From: Marisalimonas marina
Lineage (GTDB): Bacteria > Pseudomonadota > Alphaproteobacteria > Puniceispirillales > Marisalimonadaceae
DNA length: 64,000 nt
Direction of reading: 5' to 3'
NCBI GenBank assembly: GCA_038131365.1
Contig: JAYPPH010000003.1
Coordinates: 248,001 to 312,000, forward strand
Below the pieces are notes generated by a model that did no database searches, was not told where the DNA came from, and saw only the letters and a program-made list of their open reading frames with translations. The position numbers were made by a program, and so were the translations under genes. How positions within the stretch are numbered: position 1 is the stretch's first letter; the number at the start of each line of letters is the position of its first letter. This document shows positions 1-8,368 of the stretch, in pieces.

Positions 1-664
1 TTTCATTATTGTTAGCTAAATTATAATATTCAGGAGGTATATCAGCGTAGGTGTACTCAAAAACAAATTGTGAAAAAGCTAATACATTCCCTATTGAATC
101 AATTACTACAGCCTCAGATAAATTATTATTTAGTGTATATTTATCTAAAAATTTATTAAATTTTTGTTTATCAGAAGATAAATTATTAGAATTAGAATTT
201 ATTACATTAACAAGCTCTAAAATATCCCCTCTCATAGCGCTTTGATGCTCATCTAAGTATTGATTAGCAATTTTAACAGATTGTGAAATAGCAGTTGAAA
301 TTTTTTTATTAAACCACCCACTTAATGCTGTATCAAAAATAAATATTGAAAAAAATGCAATTAACAATGTAGGTGTCATCACAATTGATGCAAAAATTAA
401 TAAAATTTTCTTTTGTAATTCTTGTCCAGTTTTCTGCAATTTAAAATTTTCATATAGATGGTGAATTCTCCTTAAAATAAAAAAAATAATTGTTGTAGAT
501 AATGTAAAAAGGATAATAAGTGAAAAGAAAAAAATATTTTGAAATTCATTCAAATAATCAAATTTATAAAAATTTGAATAGATAAAAATAGACAATACAA
601 GAGAAAAAGTAAGTGATATGAAAAATGATTTCTTTTTTAAGAAATTATTTGTAGAAAAATCCAT
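1..664 (-). CDS. ntrY: Nitrogen regulation sensor kinase NtrY, N-terminal part (runs off the window)
   Basis: Open frame of 221 codons from ATG at 664, continuing past base 1, so only the N-terminal sensor region is present. The product is membrane-bound: hydrophobic segments lie near residues 13-30, 40-60 and 85-108, the last reading IFASIVMTPTLLIAFFSIF, typical of NtrY. A periplasmic/extracytoplasmic stretch follows. HAMP, PAS and kinase domains would lie outside the window. In alphaproteobacteria NtrY phosphorylates NtrX and responds to nitrogen or redox/envelope state. Position directly downstream of ntrB-ntrC on the same strand is the class-typical order ntrB-ntrC-ntrY-ntrX and supports the name; the kinase core itself is not seen. 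Confidence 0.85.
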   Translation of the reverse strand, partial: MDFSTNNFLKKKSFFISLTFSLVLSIFIYSNFYKFDYLNEFQNIFFFSLIILFTLSTTIIFFILRRIHHLYENFKLQKTGQELQKKILLIFASIVMTPTLLIAFFSIFIFDTALSGWFNKKISTAISQSVKIANQYLDEHQSAMRGDILELVNVINSNSNNLSSDKQKFNKFLDKYTLNNNLSEAVVIDSIGNVLAFSQFVFEYTYADIPPEYYNLANNNE

Positions 665-720
665 AACTAAACCTAAAAGTATAGTTACATTATATTCTAT
701 AGTCTAATATATACCAACAT

Positions 721-2160
721 TTAAACTTTTCTTTTTTTAATAACTTCAATTCCATAAAAATTAATTTTAGATCTAAGAGTATTTCTATTAAAACCAAGAC
801 ATTTTGATGCTTTAATTTGATTACCTCTAAATAACTTAAGAGTTGTTTCAATAAGAGGTTTTTCAATTTTTGAAATGAATTGTTGATGTAAATTATTTAA
901 TGCTGAACTTTCATCAAAATCTCTAAAAAATCTTTTAAGATAATTGTTGAAAAAAAATTCTAAATTCTCTTGTTGTTTATTATCGTCTAAAACTCTATCT
1001 TCCGACAAAACTTCTTCAATTATTGTGGGCTCAATACTCTCAACAGATGAAAGAAGGCAAATTCTTTCAATTACATTTTTAAGTTCCCTTACATTTCCAG
1101 GCCAAGAATAGTTTTTTAATATATTTATACCTTCATAACTAATTGATCTCTTTGAACCTTTTTGTTTAAAATAATTGCTTAAAAACAAATTAGCTAAATC
1201 ACTTATATCTTCAAACCTGTCTTTTAAAGATGGTAATTTTATAGGAACTGCATTTATTCTGTAAAACAAATCCTCTCTAAATAAACCTTTATTAACTAGG
1301 TCATAAATATTTGGCTTTGAACCAAAAAACAATCTTGGTATTTTTACATTATTTTCATGTTGAAAGAATTTAGGTAAAGTGATTTCAATAAAAGTTAAGA
1401 CATTTTTTTGTTGTGATAAAGAAAATTCAGATATGTTATTTATATAAAATGAGCACCCATTTAAATTATTTAAATTATCAAACTGAAATGGTAAATAACT
1501 ATTTAATTTATCAAAAAATTTATCATTAGAAAAATCATCAAAAAATTCCATGCCTAGATTAATAAATGGCCTCTCATTATAAGAACTTAAATCATGAATT
1601 GATTTACATATTAAAGTTTTTCCTGTTCCACTTTCCCCAGATACTAATATAAAATGATCAGTATTAACTACACGAGAAATAGTTTTATAAATTTCTTGCA
1701 TTGCAATGGATTTGCCAATGACTGGGCCTGAATCGTATATACTTTTTGGAGTTGTACCTTCAATATTATCTATTCTATTGATTTTTTCTGTATTGAAGGT
1801 GTTTGAAACTAAATTTAAAAGTTCTTCTAAGTCAAAAGGTTTAGGTAAATATTCAAATGCACCCTTTTTCTCTGCCCTAACAGCTGTTAAAAGCGTTGAT
1901 CTTGCTGACATAACAATTATTTTGAGATTAGGCTTCATTGTTTGAAACTTTGGCAATATATCAAGAGCATCACCATCAGGCAAACCTACATCTGTAATTA
2001 AAATATCTGCAAAGTCAGATTCTACTAGCCTCCACATACCAGCAGCTGTTCCACTAGATTTAACATTATAGCCAGCTCTTGTTAACGCTGTAGAAATAAC
2101 AACCCTAATACTTCTATCATCATCAACAACTATAACATTCTTTCCAACTTTTGGATCCAT
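721..2160 (-). CDS. ntrC: NtrC-family nitrogen response regulator with degenerate AAA+ domain
   Basis: 479 aa from ATG at 2160, with AAGGAG 8 nt upstream (a TTG two codons earlier is less likely). Order: receiver (acidic pocket D13-D15, phospho-acceptor D57 in LITDVGLP, K in LPKPFD), AAA+ domain (Walker A GESGTGKT near 175-182, arginine-finger region LFREDLFYRINAVPI, sensor II region WPGNVREL) and a C-terminal Fis-type helix-turn-helix (NQIKASKCLGFNRNTLRSKI). The central domain is odd. The segment that should carry the GAFTGA sigma-54 contact loop is replaced by unrelated sequence, and the Walker B acids (usually LFLDEI) read FYINNI. It probably binds DNA and responds to NtrB but may not remodel sigma-54 polymerase. 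Rhodobacter capsulatus NtrC is a known precedent lacking GAFTGA. Confidence 0.88.
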   Translation of the reverse strand: MDPKVGKNVIVVDDDRSIRVVISTALTRAGYNVKSSGTAAGMWRLVESDFADILITDVGLPDGDALDILPKFQTMKPNLKIIVMSARSTLLTAVRAEKKGAFEYLPKPFDLEELLNLVSNTFNTEKINRIDNIEGTTPKSIYDSGPVIGKSIAMQEIYKTISRVVNTDHFILVSGESGTGKTLICKSIHDLSSYNERPFINLGMEFFDDFSNDKFFDKLNSYLPFQFDNLNNLNGCSFYINNISEFSLSQQKNVLTFIEITLPKFFQHENNVKIPRLFFGSKPNIYDLVNKGLFREDLFYRINAVPIKLPSLKDRFEDISDLANLFLSNYFKQKGSKRSISYEGINILKNYSWPGNVRELKNVIERICLLSSVESIEPTIIEEVLSEDRVLDDNKQQENLEFFFNNYLKRFFRDFDESSALNNLHQQFISKIEKPLIETTLKLFRGNQIKASKCLGFNRNTLRSKINFYGIEVIKKRKV

Positions 2161-2180
2161 TAACAAAACTCCTTAAAAAA

Positions 2181-3239
2181 TTATTTTTTGCTTAAAGGGA
2201 AATTTATACGAAAACACGTAAAACCATCTTCTGAAGAAACATCAATGTTAGCGTTCATTTCTTCTAAACCACTTGCAACTATAGAAAGACCTAAACCTTT
2301 TCCCTCTTTCTTAGATGTAACAAATGGATTAAAAATATTTGGTAACATTTCAGCAGGAATGCCTTTACCAAAGTCAATTATTTCAATCTGCAATGGTAAA
2401 GAAGTTTGGAGGCCAGATTGGGAAAAAGATTTAACATTATTAGAATTATAAGTTGTTTTAATTTTAACTTTCCCATGTGAATTATAAGCCTCAGCAGCAT
2501 TTTTTAAGAGATTTAAAATAACTTGTATCATAAGATTTTTATCAATAAGTATTTTTGGTAAAGATGGGTCATATTCTTCTATAAACTCAATATTACTCCC
2601 AAAACTATTTTGAGCTACCCTTCGGCAATGACTTAAGATTTCATGTATGTTTATGCTTTCAAATTCTAATTTAATATTGTTAGTACTAATTTGCTCTATT
2701 CTATTTAGCAATGATACTATTCTATCACTTTCAATTGTGATTAATTGAGAAAGTTCAAGTAAATTTTCATTATCTTTAACATCAAATTCTATCAATTGTG
2801 ATGCCCCTTTTATACCTGATAAAGGGTTCTTTAATTCGTGCATGAGCATATCAATCATAGAAGAAAAGGATTTGGATATTTTAGTATTTAAAGCCTGTTT
2901 TTGAAATAGTTCAGAAATAGTTAATTCACTAATTTGAACAATAATATCATTATCAGATCCACTTGGGAGAATATGAACTCTAACTTTTCGATTAGGAAAG
3001 TTTATATTTCCGAAATCCAAACTTTCTTCAGTCAGTCCCAATCTAGATTTTCTTACTCTATCTAAAAGATTAAAAACAGATGAGTCATGGTTTATAAATT
3101 TATCGAGTGGTTTTCCAATAATTAATTTTGCGCTGTAACCAAAAAATTCCTCTCCCATTAAGTTTATATATTTAATAAAATTATGTTTATTTATTAAAAA
3201 AACTGGAGTTCTAAGTTCATTTAAAATATCTTCATGCAT
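2181..3239 (-). CDS. ntrB: Nitrogen regulation sensor histidine kinase NtrB (GlnL)
   Basis: 352 aa soluble kinase. An N-terminal PAS domain occupies about residues 1-110. The HisKA helix contains H134 in MHELKNPLSGIKG. The HATPase domain shows the N box (NLLKNAAEAY), G1 (IDFGKGIP) and G2 (KGLGLSIVASG). In the family NtrB is cytoplasmic, sensing nitrogen status through PII protein and phosphorylating NtrC. It lies 20 bp upstream of ntrC, so the two are surely co-transcribed. The dusB gene that precedes ntrB in many alphaproteobacteria is absent: the next gene upstream is divergent ispDF. No membrane segments are seen, unlike NtrY. Confidence 0.93.
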   Translation of the reverse strand: MHEDILNELRTPVFLINKHNFIKYINLMGEEFFGYSAKLIIGKPLDKFINHDSSVFNLLDRVRKSRLGLTEESLDFGNINFPNRKVRVHILPSGSDNDIIVQISELTISELFQKQALNTKISKSFSSMIDMLMHELKNPLSGIKGASQLIEFDVKDNENLLELSQLITIESDRIVSLLNRIEQISTNNIKLEFESINIHEILSHCRRVAQNSFGSNIEFIEEYDPSLPKILIDKNLMIQVILNLLKNAAEAYNSHGKVKIKTTYNSNNVKSFSQSGLQTSLPLQIEIIDFGKGIPAEMLPNIFNPFVTSKKEGKGLGLSIVASGLEEMNANIDVSSEDGFTCFRINFPLSKK

Positions 3240-3347
3240 AATATCAACTGTTTTAAATTTTAATAATGATTATAAATTAAACAATTTAAAAGCAATAATT
3301 AATATTTTCTATATATTTGATTAATATTTAAGCAATGTAGGTAAATT

Positions 3348-4550
3348 TTGAAAATCAAAAAAGAAGAAATAATAATAATATTACTTGCCGGCGGATACGG
3401 TAAAAGATTAAGCCGTACAATCAATAAACAAATGATCAAAGTTAATGGTATAACTATACTTGAAAAAAGTATCATTAATTTTCAAAACTATTTGCCAAAC
3501 ATACCCATTCAAATAGTTACTAATAAAGAAAATATAAAAAATACAAATAAAATAGCTGAAAAATTTAATTTATATTCTCCAATAATTGGCGGCAAAGAAC
3601 GGCAATTAAGTGTTTTTAATGCCCTGAAACATCTTAAAAAAAATAGCCCTATGTATGTTTTGGTACATGACTCTGCAAGACCAATAATATCAAAAGAAGT
3701 TTTAAATGAATTAATTCAATTTAAAAAAACAAGTTTTAATTGTGTTGTTCCCATACTTCCCATTAATGATGCAATTAGAGTATTGTCCAATGATGAAATT
3801 CAAGAAACACTTGACAAAAAAAATAAAGTTCTAGTTCAAACACCTCAATTTTGTGACTATGAAGTATTGCTAAACGCTCATATTAATTCAAAAAAGCTTT
3901 ATGAAGATGAAAGCGCTTTACTATTAAGCCAATCCTTTAAAATTGATACAGTCAGAGGAAATCCGAAAACATTGAAATTAACATATAAAGAAGATTTAGA
4001 TTTATTGGAGCCCCATTTGCTAAAAGATGAACAAAAATACATTACTAAAATTGGAAATGGTTTTGACATTCATAGATTTGATATCAATTCAAATGACAAT
4101 ATAAACTTTATTAAATTAGGAGGTATAAAAATAAAAAATAGTAAATCCCTTATAGCACATTCTGATGCAGATGTATTGCTTCATGCAATTACTGACAGCA
4201 TATTAGGAATAGTCAACAAGGGTGATATTGGAAGTTTTTTTCCACCTACAGATAATAAATGGAAAAATGCTGACAGCTCCATCTTTTTAAAATATGCCTC
4301 TGAACTTCTAAGAAAAGATGGAGGAATAATTAACAACATAGATGCAACAGTAATATGTGAAAAACCCAAAATATTAGATTACTCTCAAAAAATTAAAGAT
4401 AATATTGCTAGAATTTTAGAAATAAATCCTAAAAGAATAAGTGTAAAAGGAAAAACGTCAGAAAGTATTGGTTTTATTGGTAGGCAAGAAGGTATTGCTG
4501 CAATGGTAGTGACATCAGCACAAGTTATTAATGATAATTTTGATGCATAA
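3348..4550 (+). CDS. ispDF: Bifunctional IspD/IspF isoprenoid (MEP pathway) enzyme
   Basis: 400 aa fusion of two MEP-pathway enzymes. Residues ~7-228 are 2-C-methyl-D-erythritol 4-phosphate cytidylyltransferase, with nucleotide-binding LLAGGYGKRL and VLVHDSARP. Residues ~235-392 are the 2,4-cyclodiphosphate synthase, with metal-binding GFDIHRFD (D240, H242), HSDADVLLHAITDS, GDIGSFFPPTD and KGKTSE. The fusion is common in alphaproteobacteria. The start is TTG at 3348: the ATG just upstream is followed at once by a stop, and AGG lies at a suitable distance. It overlaps pgpA, and pncC follows, so a three-gene operon is likely. The promoter must lie in the 108 bp shared with divergent ntrB. Confidence 0.95.
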   Translation: MKIKKEEIIIILLAGGYGKRLSRTINKQMIKVNGITILEKSIINFQNYLPNIPIQIVTNKENIKNTNKIAEKFNLYSPIIGGKERQLSVFNALKHLKKNSPMYVLVHDSARPIISKEVLNELIQFKKTSFNCVVPILPINDAIRVLSNDEIQETLDKKNKVLVQTPQFCDYEVLLNAHINSKKLYEDESALLLSQSFKIDTVRGNPKTLKLTYKEDLDLLEPHLLKDEQKYITKIGNGFDIHRFDINSNDNINFIKLGGIKIKNSKSLIAHSDADVLLHAITDSILGIVNKGDIGSFFPPTDNKWKNADSSIFLKYASELLRKDGGIINNIDATVICEKPKILDYSQKIKDNIARILEINPKRISVKGKTSESIGFIGRQEGIAAMVVTSAQVINDNFDA

Positions 4551-5061
4551 TAAAAACAAACTACATTTCATTTTAGCAAAGATGGCTGAGGTATACCCTA
4601 TAGGGAAAGTAATAATAGCTCCAGGAACGTTAGCTTCATTAATTGCACTTTTTATAGGATATTTTATCTTATTAAAATTAGGAATAGCTTTATATATTAT
4701 TTTTATCATAGCATTTATAATTTTGGGTTATTTTTTATGTGAAGCACATATTAAAATTTATAATAAAAAAGATCCAAGTGAAGTTGTTATTGATGAATTT
4801 GGTGGCCAATTCATAGTTTTATTAGCTACAATTGATACTGATAATAATTATTATATTGCCTTATCTTTATTTCTGTCTTTTGTATTGTTTAGATTTTTTG
4901 ATATTACAAAGATAGGTCCTATTAAAAAAACAGAAAAACTAAAGGGTGGTTATGGTATTATGGCGGATGATATATTGGCAGGTATTTTTGCTTTTATAAC
5001 TCAATCAGCAATACTTACTTACTTTAATCAGCAATTTTTAATTAAATCATATATGGGTTAA
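4543..5061 (+). CDS. pgpA: Phosphatidylglycerophosphatase A
   Basis: About 172 aa integral membrane phosphatase that converts phosphatidylglycerophosphate to phosphatidylglycerol. Family motifs are present: PIGKVIIAPGTLAS near the N terminus, and VVIDEFGGQF with the conserved acidic residues in the middle. Several hydrophobic helices follow (FIGYFILLKLGIALYIIF and later segments). The gene overlaps the 3' end of ispDF. Two ATG codons are possible (4531 or 4543); neither has a clear Shine-Dalgarno sequence, consistent with translational coupling. I chose the shorter overlap. pncC begins 2 nt after the stop, the usual alphaproteobacterial arrangement ispDF-pgpA-cinA. Confidence 0.9.
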   Translation: MHNKNKLHFILAKMAEVYPIGKVIIAPGTLASLIALFIGYFILLKLGIALYIIFIIAFIILGYFLCEAHIKIYNKKDPSEVVIDEFGGQFIVLLATIDTDNNYYIALSLFLSFVLFRFFDITKIGPIKKTEKLKGGYGIMADDILAGIFAFITQSAILTYFNQQFLIKSYMG

Positions 5062-5063
5062 GT

Positions 5064-5558
5064 ATGTGGGATCAAATAAATAAAGAAGCAAAATTACTTT
5101 ACAATAATTGCTCAAAAAATAAGATTTTTGTTACAACAGCTGAAAGTTGCACAGGTGGAATGATTGCTTCATCAATTGTATCTATCAGTGGTTCAAGTAA
5201 TATTTTTAAATCTTCGTTTGTCACATACTCAAACCAAATGAAAACAAAACTTTTAAAAATACCCTCAGAAATCATAGAAATTAACGGTGCAGTAAGTGAG
5301 GTGGTTGCAAAAAATATGGCCATGAATATTCTTAATATATTAGATTCCGATATATCAATAGCAGTTACTGGAATAGCTGGCCCAGGTGGTGGAAGCAAGG
5401 ATAAACCAGTAGGTTTGGTATGGATTGGAATTGGTAAAAAATCTTCAACTATTACAAAAAAATATTTATTTAATGGAAATAGACTACAAATAAGACAAAA
5501 AACAACTCTGGAAGCGCTGAAACTTGCAAATTTTGTAATTAATAATAAGAAAATTTAG
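5064..5558 (+). CDS. pncC: CinA C-terminal domain protein (nicotinamide-nucleotide amidase PncC)
   Basis: 164 aa, corresponding only to the C-terminal CinA domain; the N-terminal MocF-like domain of full-length CinA is absent. Conserved features are TTAESCTGGMIASSI, the YSNQMKTKLL region and AVTGIAGPGGGSKDKPVGLVWIG. In the family this domain deamidates nicotinamide mononucleotide in NAD salvage. It follows pgpA by 2 nt. Its stop overlaps the 3' end of convergent ratA by 4 bp, leaving no room for a terminator between them. Family assignment is secure; the enzymatic role is inferred from characterised PncC proteins. Confidence 0.9.
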   Translation: MWDQINKEAKLLYNNCSKNKIFVTTAESCTGGMIASSIVSISGSSNIFKSSFVTYSNQMKTKLLKIPSEIIEINGAVSEVVAKNMAMNILNILDSDISIAVTGIAGPGGGSKDKPVGLVWIGIGKKSSTITKKYLFNGNRLQIRQKTTLEALKLANFVINNKKI

Positions 5559-5983
5559 CTATATAATTGATTAGCTCTATTTTCAAAAGCTTTAACCATT
5601 CTCCTAACTGCCTCTGAAAATAATGTTTCCATGATTGTTTGTAAAAAAATTGATTTAAATTTAAAATCCACCATAAATTCAACTTTGCAACCATTATTAT
5701 TTTTATTAAAAACCCAACTATTTTCTAAATGCTCAAAAGGGCCATCTTTATATTCTACGAGGATTTTATTATTAACATTATCCAAATAAATTCTTGAAGA
5801 ATAAATTTCTTTATAAATTTTAAAACCTATAATCAAATCAGCATCAAAAACATTATCTCTTATATTTTTAACCCTTGCCCCCTTACACCAAGGCAAAAAT
5901 TCAGGATATTTATTGACGTCAGATACTAAATTAAACAAATTTACTGGAGTATGATTAATTACTCTGCTTTCTTCATATCTCAT
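5555..5983 (-). CDS. ratA: Coq10/RatA-type START-domain protein (ubiquinone-binding)
   Basis: 142 aa single START-like (polyketide cyclase/lipid transport) domain. Typical features are the N-terminal YEESRVINHTPVNLFNLVSDV, YPEFLPWCKGARV in the first third, and C-terminal FSEAVRRMVKAFENRA. Homologues are mitochondrial Coq10, which binds ubiquinone and supports respiration, and E. coli RatA. In alphaproteobacteria it commonly sits immediately after lipA, as here: its ATG directly follows the lipA stop. It is the last gene of the long minus-strand run from tpiA. The quinone role is inferred from the family and from the respiratory context. Confidence 0.88.
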   Translation of the reverse strand: MRYEESRVINHTPVNLFNLVSDVNKYPEFLPWCKGARVKNIRDNVFDADLIIGFKIYKEIYSSRIYLDNVNNKILVEYKDGPFEHLENSWVFNKNNNGCKVEFMVDFKFKSIFLQTIMETLFSEAVRRMVKAFENRANQLYS

Positions 5984-6931
5984 TTAATTATTTCTATTAT
6001 TATTTTTATTTAATTTAGCTTTTTTTAAAGCTTCAAAATCTTCGCTTGCATGAAAACTACTTCTTGTTAAAGGTGATGAAGACACTAATAAAAAGCCTTT
6101 TGATAAAGCTACAGACTTATATTTTTCGAAATCTTTAGGGCTTACAAATTTTTTAACTTCGTGATGCTTGATTGTAGGTTGAAGATATTGACCAATAGTT
6201 AAAAAATCAACCTTAGCAGATCTCATGTCATCCATAACTTGAAAAACTTCATTTTCATCCTCACCTAACCCCACCATAATACCTGATTTAGTAAAAATAT
6301 CTGAATCAGACATTTTTACCTTTAAAAGCAGGTTTAAAGAATGGAAATATCTTGCCCCAGGCCTTACAGAAGGATAAAGTCTTGGCACTGTTTCTAAATT
6401 ATGATTAAAAACATCTGGTTTAGCATTAATTACTTTTTCAAGAGCACCTTCTTTTCTTAAAAAATCTGGAGTTAATATTTCTATGGAAGTTTGAGGTGAA
6501 ATTTCTCTAATACTTGAAATAGTGTTAACAAAATGTTCTGCACCTCCATCCGCCAGATCATCTCTATCTACAGATGTTATAACGACATGTTTAAGATTTA
6601 ACCTTAATACAGATTGGGCAACTCTAAAAGGCTCTGAGGGGTCTAATAGTTTTGGTTTTCCAGTTGCAACATTACAAAAAGAGCATGCTCTGGTGCAAAT
6701 ATCACCCATAATCATCATTGTTGCGTGTTTTTTTTCCCAACAGCTACCTATATTAGGACAAGCAGCTTCTTCACAAACAGTAGTAATATTTAAGTCATCT
6801 AAAAGACCTTTTGTTTTTAAAAACAAATCACCTAATGGAGCTTTGACCTTTAGCCAAGGAGGTTTTGATGGAGATATCTTGTCTGGCTTATTAACCTTTT
6901 CAGGGTGTCTAATGTTTTTAATTTCATTCAT
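5984..6931 (-). CDS. lipA: Lipoyl synthase
   Basis: 315 aa radical SAM enzyme inserting two sulfurs into octanoyl groups on lipoyl domains. Both cluster motifs are present: the auxiliary cluster CEEAACPNIGSC (C-x4-C-x5-C) and the radical SAM cluster CTRACSFC (C-x3-C-x2-C). The C-terminal RSSFHASE is also typical. The substrates are encoded just upstream: lipoyl domains in both PdhB and PdhC. Spacing to lpd is 20 bp, so co-transcription with the pyruvate dehydrogenase genes is expected. Length is normal for the family. Confidence 0.97.
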   Translation of the reverse strand: MNEIKNIRHPEKVNKPDKISPSKPPWLKVKAPLGDLFLKTKGLLDDLNITTVCEEAACPNIGSCWEKKHATMMIMGDICTRACSFCNVATGKPKLLDPSEPFRVAQSVLRLNLKHVVITSVDRDDLADGGAEHFVNTISSIREISPQTSIEILTPDFLRKEGALEKVINAKPDVFNHNLETVPRLYPSVRPGARYFHSLNLLLKVKMSDSDIFTKSGIMVGLGEDENEVFQVMDDMRSAKVDFLTIGQYLQPTIKHHEVKKFVSPKDFEKYKSVALSKGFLLVSSSPLTRSSFHASEDFEALKKAKLNKNNNRNN

Positions 6932-6951
6932 TTTTAGATAATATTTAGTAA

Positions 6952-8361
6952 TTAATAATGAATTGCCTGATTATATGCATCTAATACAGATTCATGCATA
7001 CCTTCAGATAAAGTGGGATGTGGAAAAATAGTATGCATTAATTCATGTTCGGTTGTTTCTAATTTCTTTGCAATAGAAAAACCCTGTATTAATTCTGTTA
7101 CTTCAGGCCCAACCATATGAGCACCAATAAGTTCTCCAGTATCTTTATTAAATATGGTTTTTATAAGCCCCTCTGAGTCTCCTAAAGCAATTGCTTTTCC
7201 ATTGCCGATAAATGGAAATTTTCCTACCTTTATATTAATATTATTCAATTTTGCATTTTTTTCTGTTAATCCAATTGAAGCTACCTGCGGCCTACAATAT
7301 GTACAACCAGGAATTGAAGATTTATCAAGTGGAGATAAGTCAGTCTTACCAGCAATTTTTTCAACACATAAAATTCCTTCATGGCTAGCCTTATGTGCTA
7401 ACCAAGGACCACCTGTAACATCACCAATTGCATAAATTCCCTCTTCATCTGTTTCAAGAAATTTATTTGTTACAATATGACCTTTATCAATTTTAATATT
7501 GAATTTTTCTAAACCAATATTTTCTGTATTTGCAATTATGCCAACAGCAAGTATGAGTTTTTCTGTATTTATAAGCTCTTTTTTTCCATCTTTTGAAATT
7601 TCTGAAATTACAGAATCACTTTTGATTTGGACAGATTTCAAACTAGCTCCCGTTTTAATGTCTATCCCTCTTTTTACAAAATTGTTTTGAACGATCTTTG
7701 AAATGTCTTCATCTTCATTTGGTAGAATATTTGTTAATGCTTCAATAATTGTTACTTTAACTCCTAAATCATTGTAAAAAGAAGCAAATTCCATACCTAT
7801 TGCACCAGAACCAACAATTACCAATGATTTAGGAATAGCATTCGGAGTCATAGCAGTTTTATAATCCCAAACATTTTTACCATCTGATTTCACAAATGGT
7901 AAATTTCTAGATTTTGCACCTGTTGCAATGATTATATTTTTTGCTAATTCAGTGCTCGAACCATCATTAGTTTTAATAATAACCTTTTTTAAGTTATCAT
8001 TACTTTTGTCTAATTGTGCAAAACCATTAAATACTTTTACTTTATTTTTTTTTAATAAATGGCTAATGCCTGAGGATAACTGCGAAGCTACTTTTCTAGA
8101 ACGTGCAGTAACCTTATTAATATCAACTTTGACATTAGAAACACTGAAACCAAATTCCTCAACATTATCAAGTAAATGTTTGATTTCACTTGCTCTTAAC
8201 AAGGCTTTTGTTGGTATACAACCCCAATTTAAACAGATACCACCTAGGTGTTTATCTTCAACAAGTGCAACAGACATTCCTAATTGTGAAGCCCTGATTG
8301 CTGCCACATATCCACCTGGACCACCGCCAATTACGATAATATCATAAACTTTATTATTCAT
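6952..8361 (-). CDS. lpdA: Dihydrolipoyl dehydrogenase (E3 of pyruvate dehydrogenase)
   Basis: 469 aa FAD/NAD disulfide oxidoreductase. FAD-binding GGGPGGYVAAIRA lies at the N terminus, the redox disulfide is in GGICLNWGCIPTKALL, the NAD-binding region is VIVGSGAIGMEFASF, and FAD-binding YAIGDVTGGPWLAH follows. The C-terminal interface has the catalytic His in FPHPTLSEGMHE. It reoxidises dihydrolipoamide of the E2 component encoded immediately upstream (7 bp gap). The position within pdhA-pdhB-pdhC-lpd-lipA suggests it is the PDH-dedicated E3, though a single E3 might also serve 2-oxoglutarate dehydrogenase and glycine cleavage in a small genome. Confidence 0.96.
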   Translation of the reverse strand: MNNKVYDIIVIGGGPGGYVAAIRASQLGMSVALVEDKHLGGICLNWGCIPTKALLRASEIKHLLDNVEEFGFSVSNVKVDINKVTARSRKVASQLSSGISHLLKKNKVKVFNGFAQLDKSNDNLKKVIIKTNDGSSTELAKNIIIATGAKSRNLPFVKSDGKNVWDYKTAMTPNAIPKSLVIVGSGAIGMEFASFYNDLGVKVTIIEALTNILPNEDEDISKIVQNNFVKRGIDIKTGASLKSVQIKSDSVISEISKDGKKELINTEKLILAVGIIANTENIGLEKFNIKIDKGHIVTNKFLETDEEGIYAIGDVTGGPWLAHKASHEGILCVEKIAGKTDLSPLDKSSIPGCTYCRPQVASIGLTEKNAKLNNINIKVGKFPFIGNGKAIALGDSEGLIKTIFNKDTGELIGAHMVGPEVTELIQGFSIAKKLETTEHELMHTIFPHPTLSEGMHESVLDAYNQAIHY

Positions 8362-8368
8362 ATTCTAC

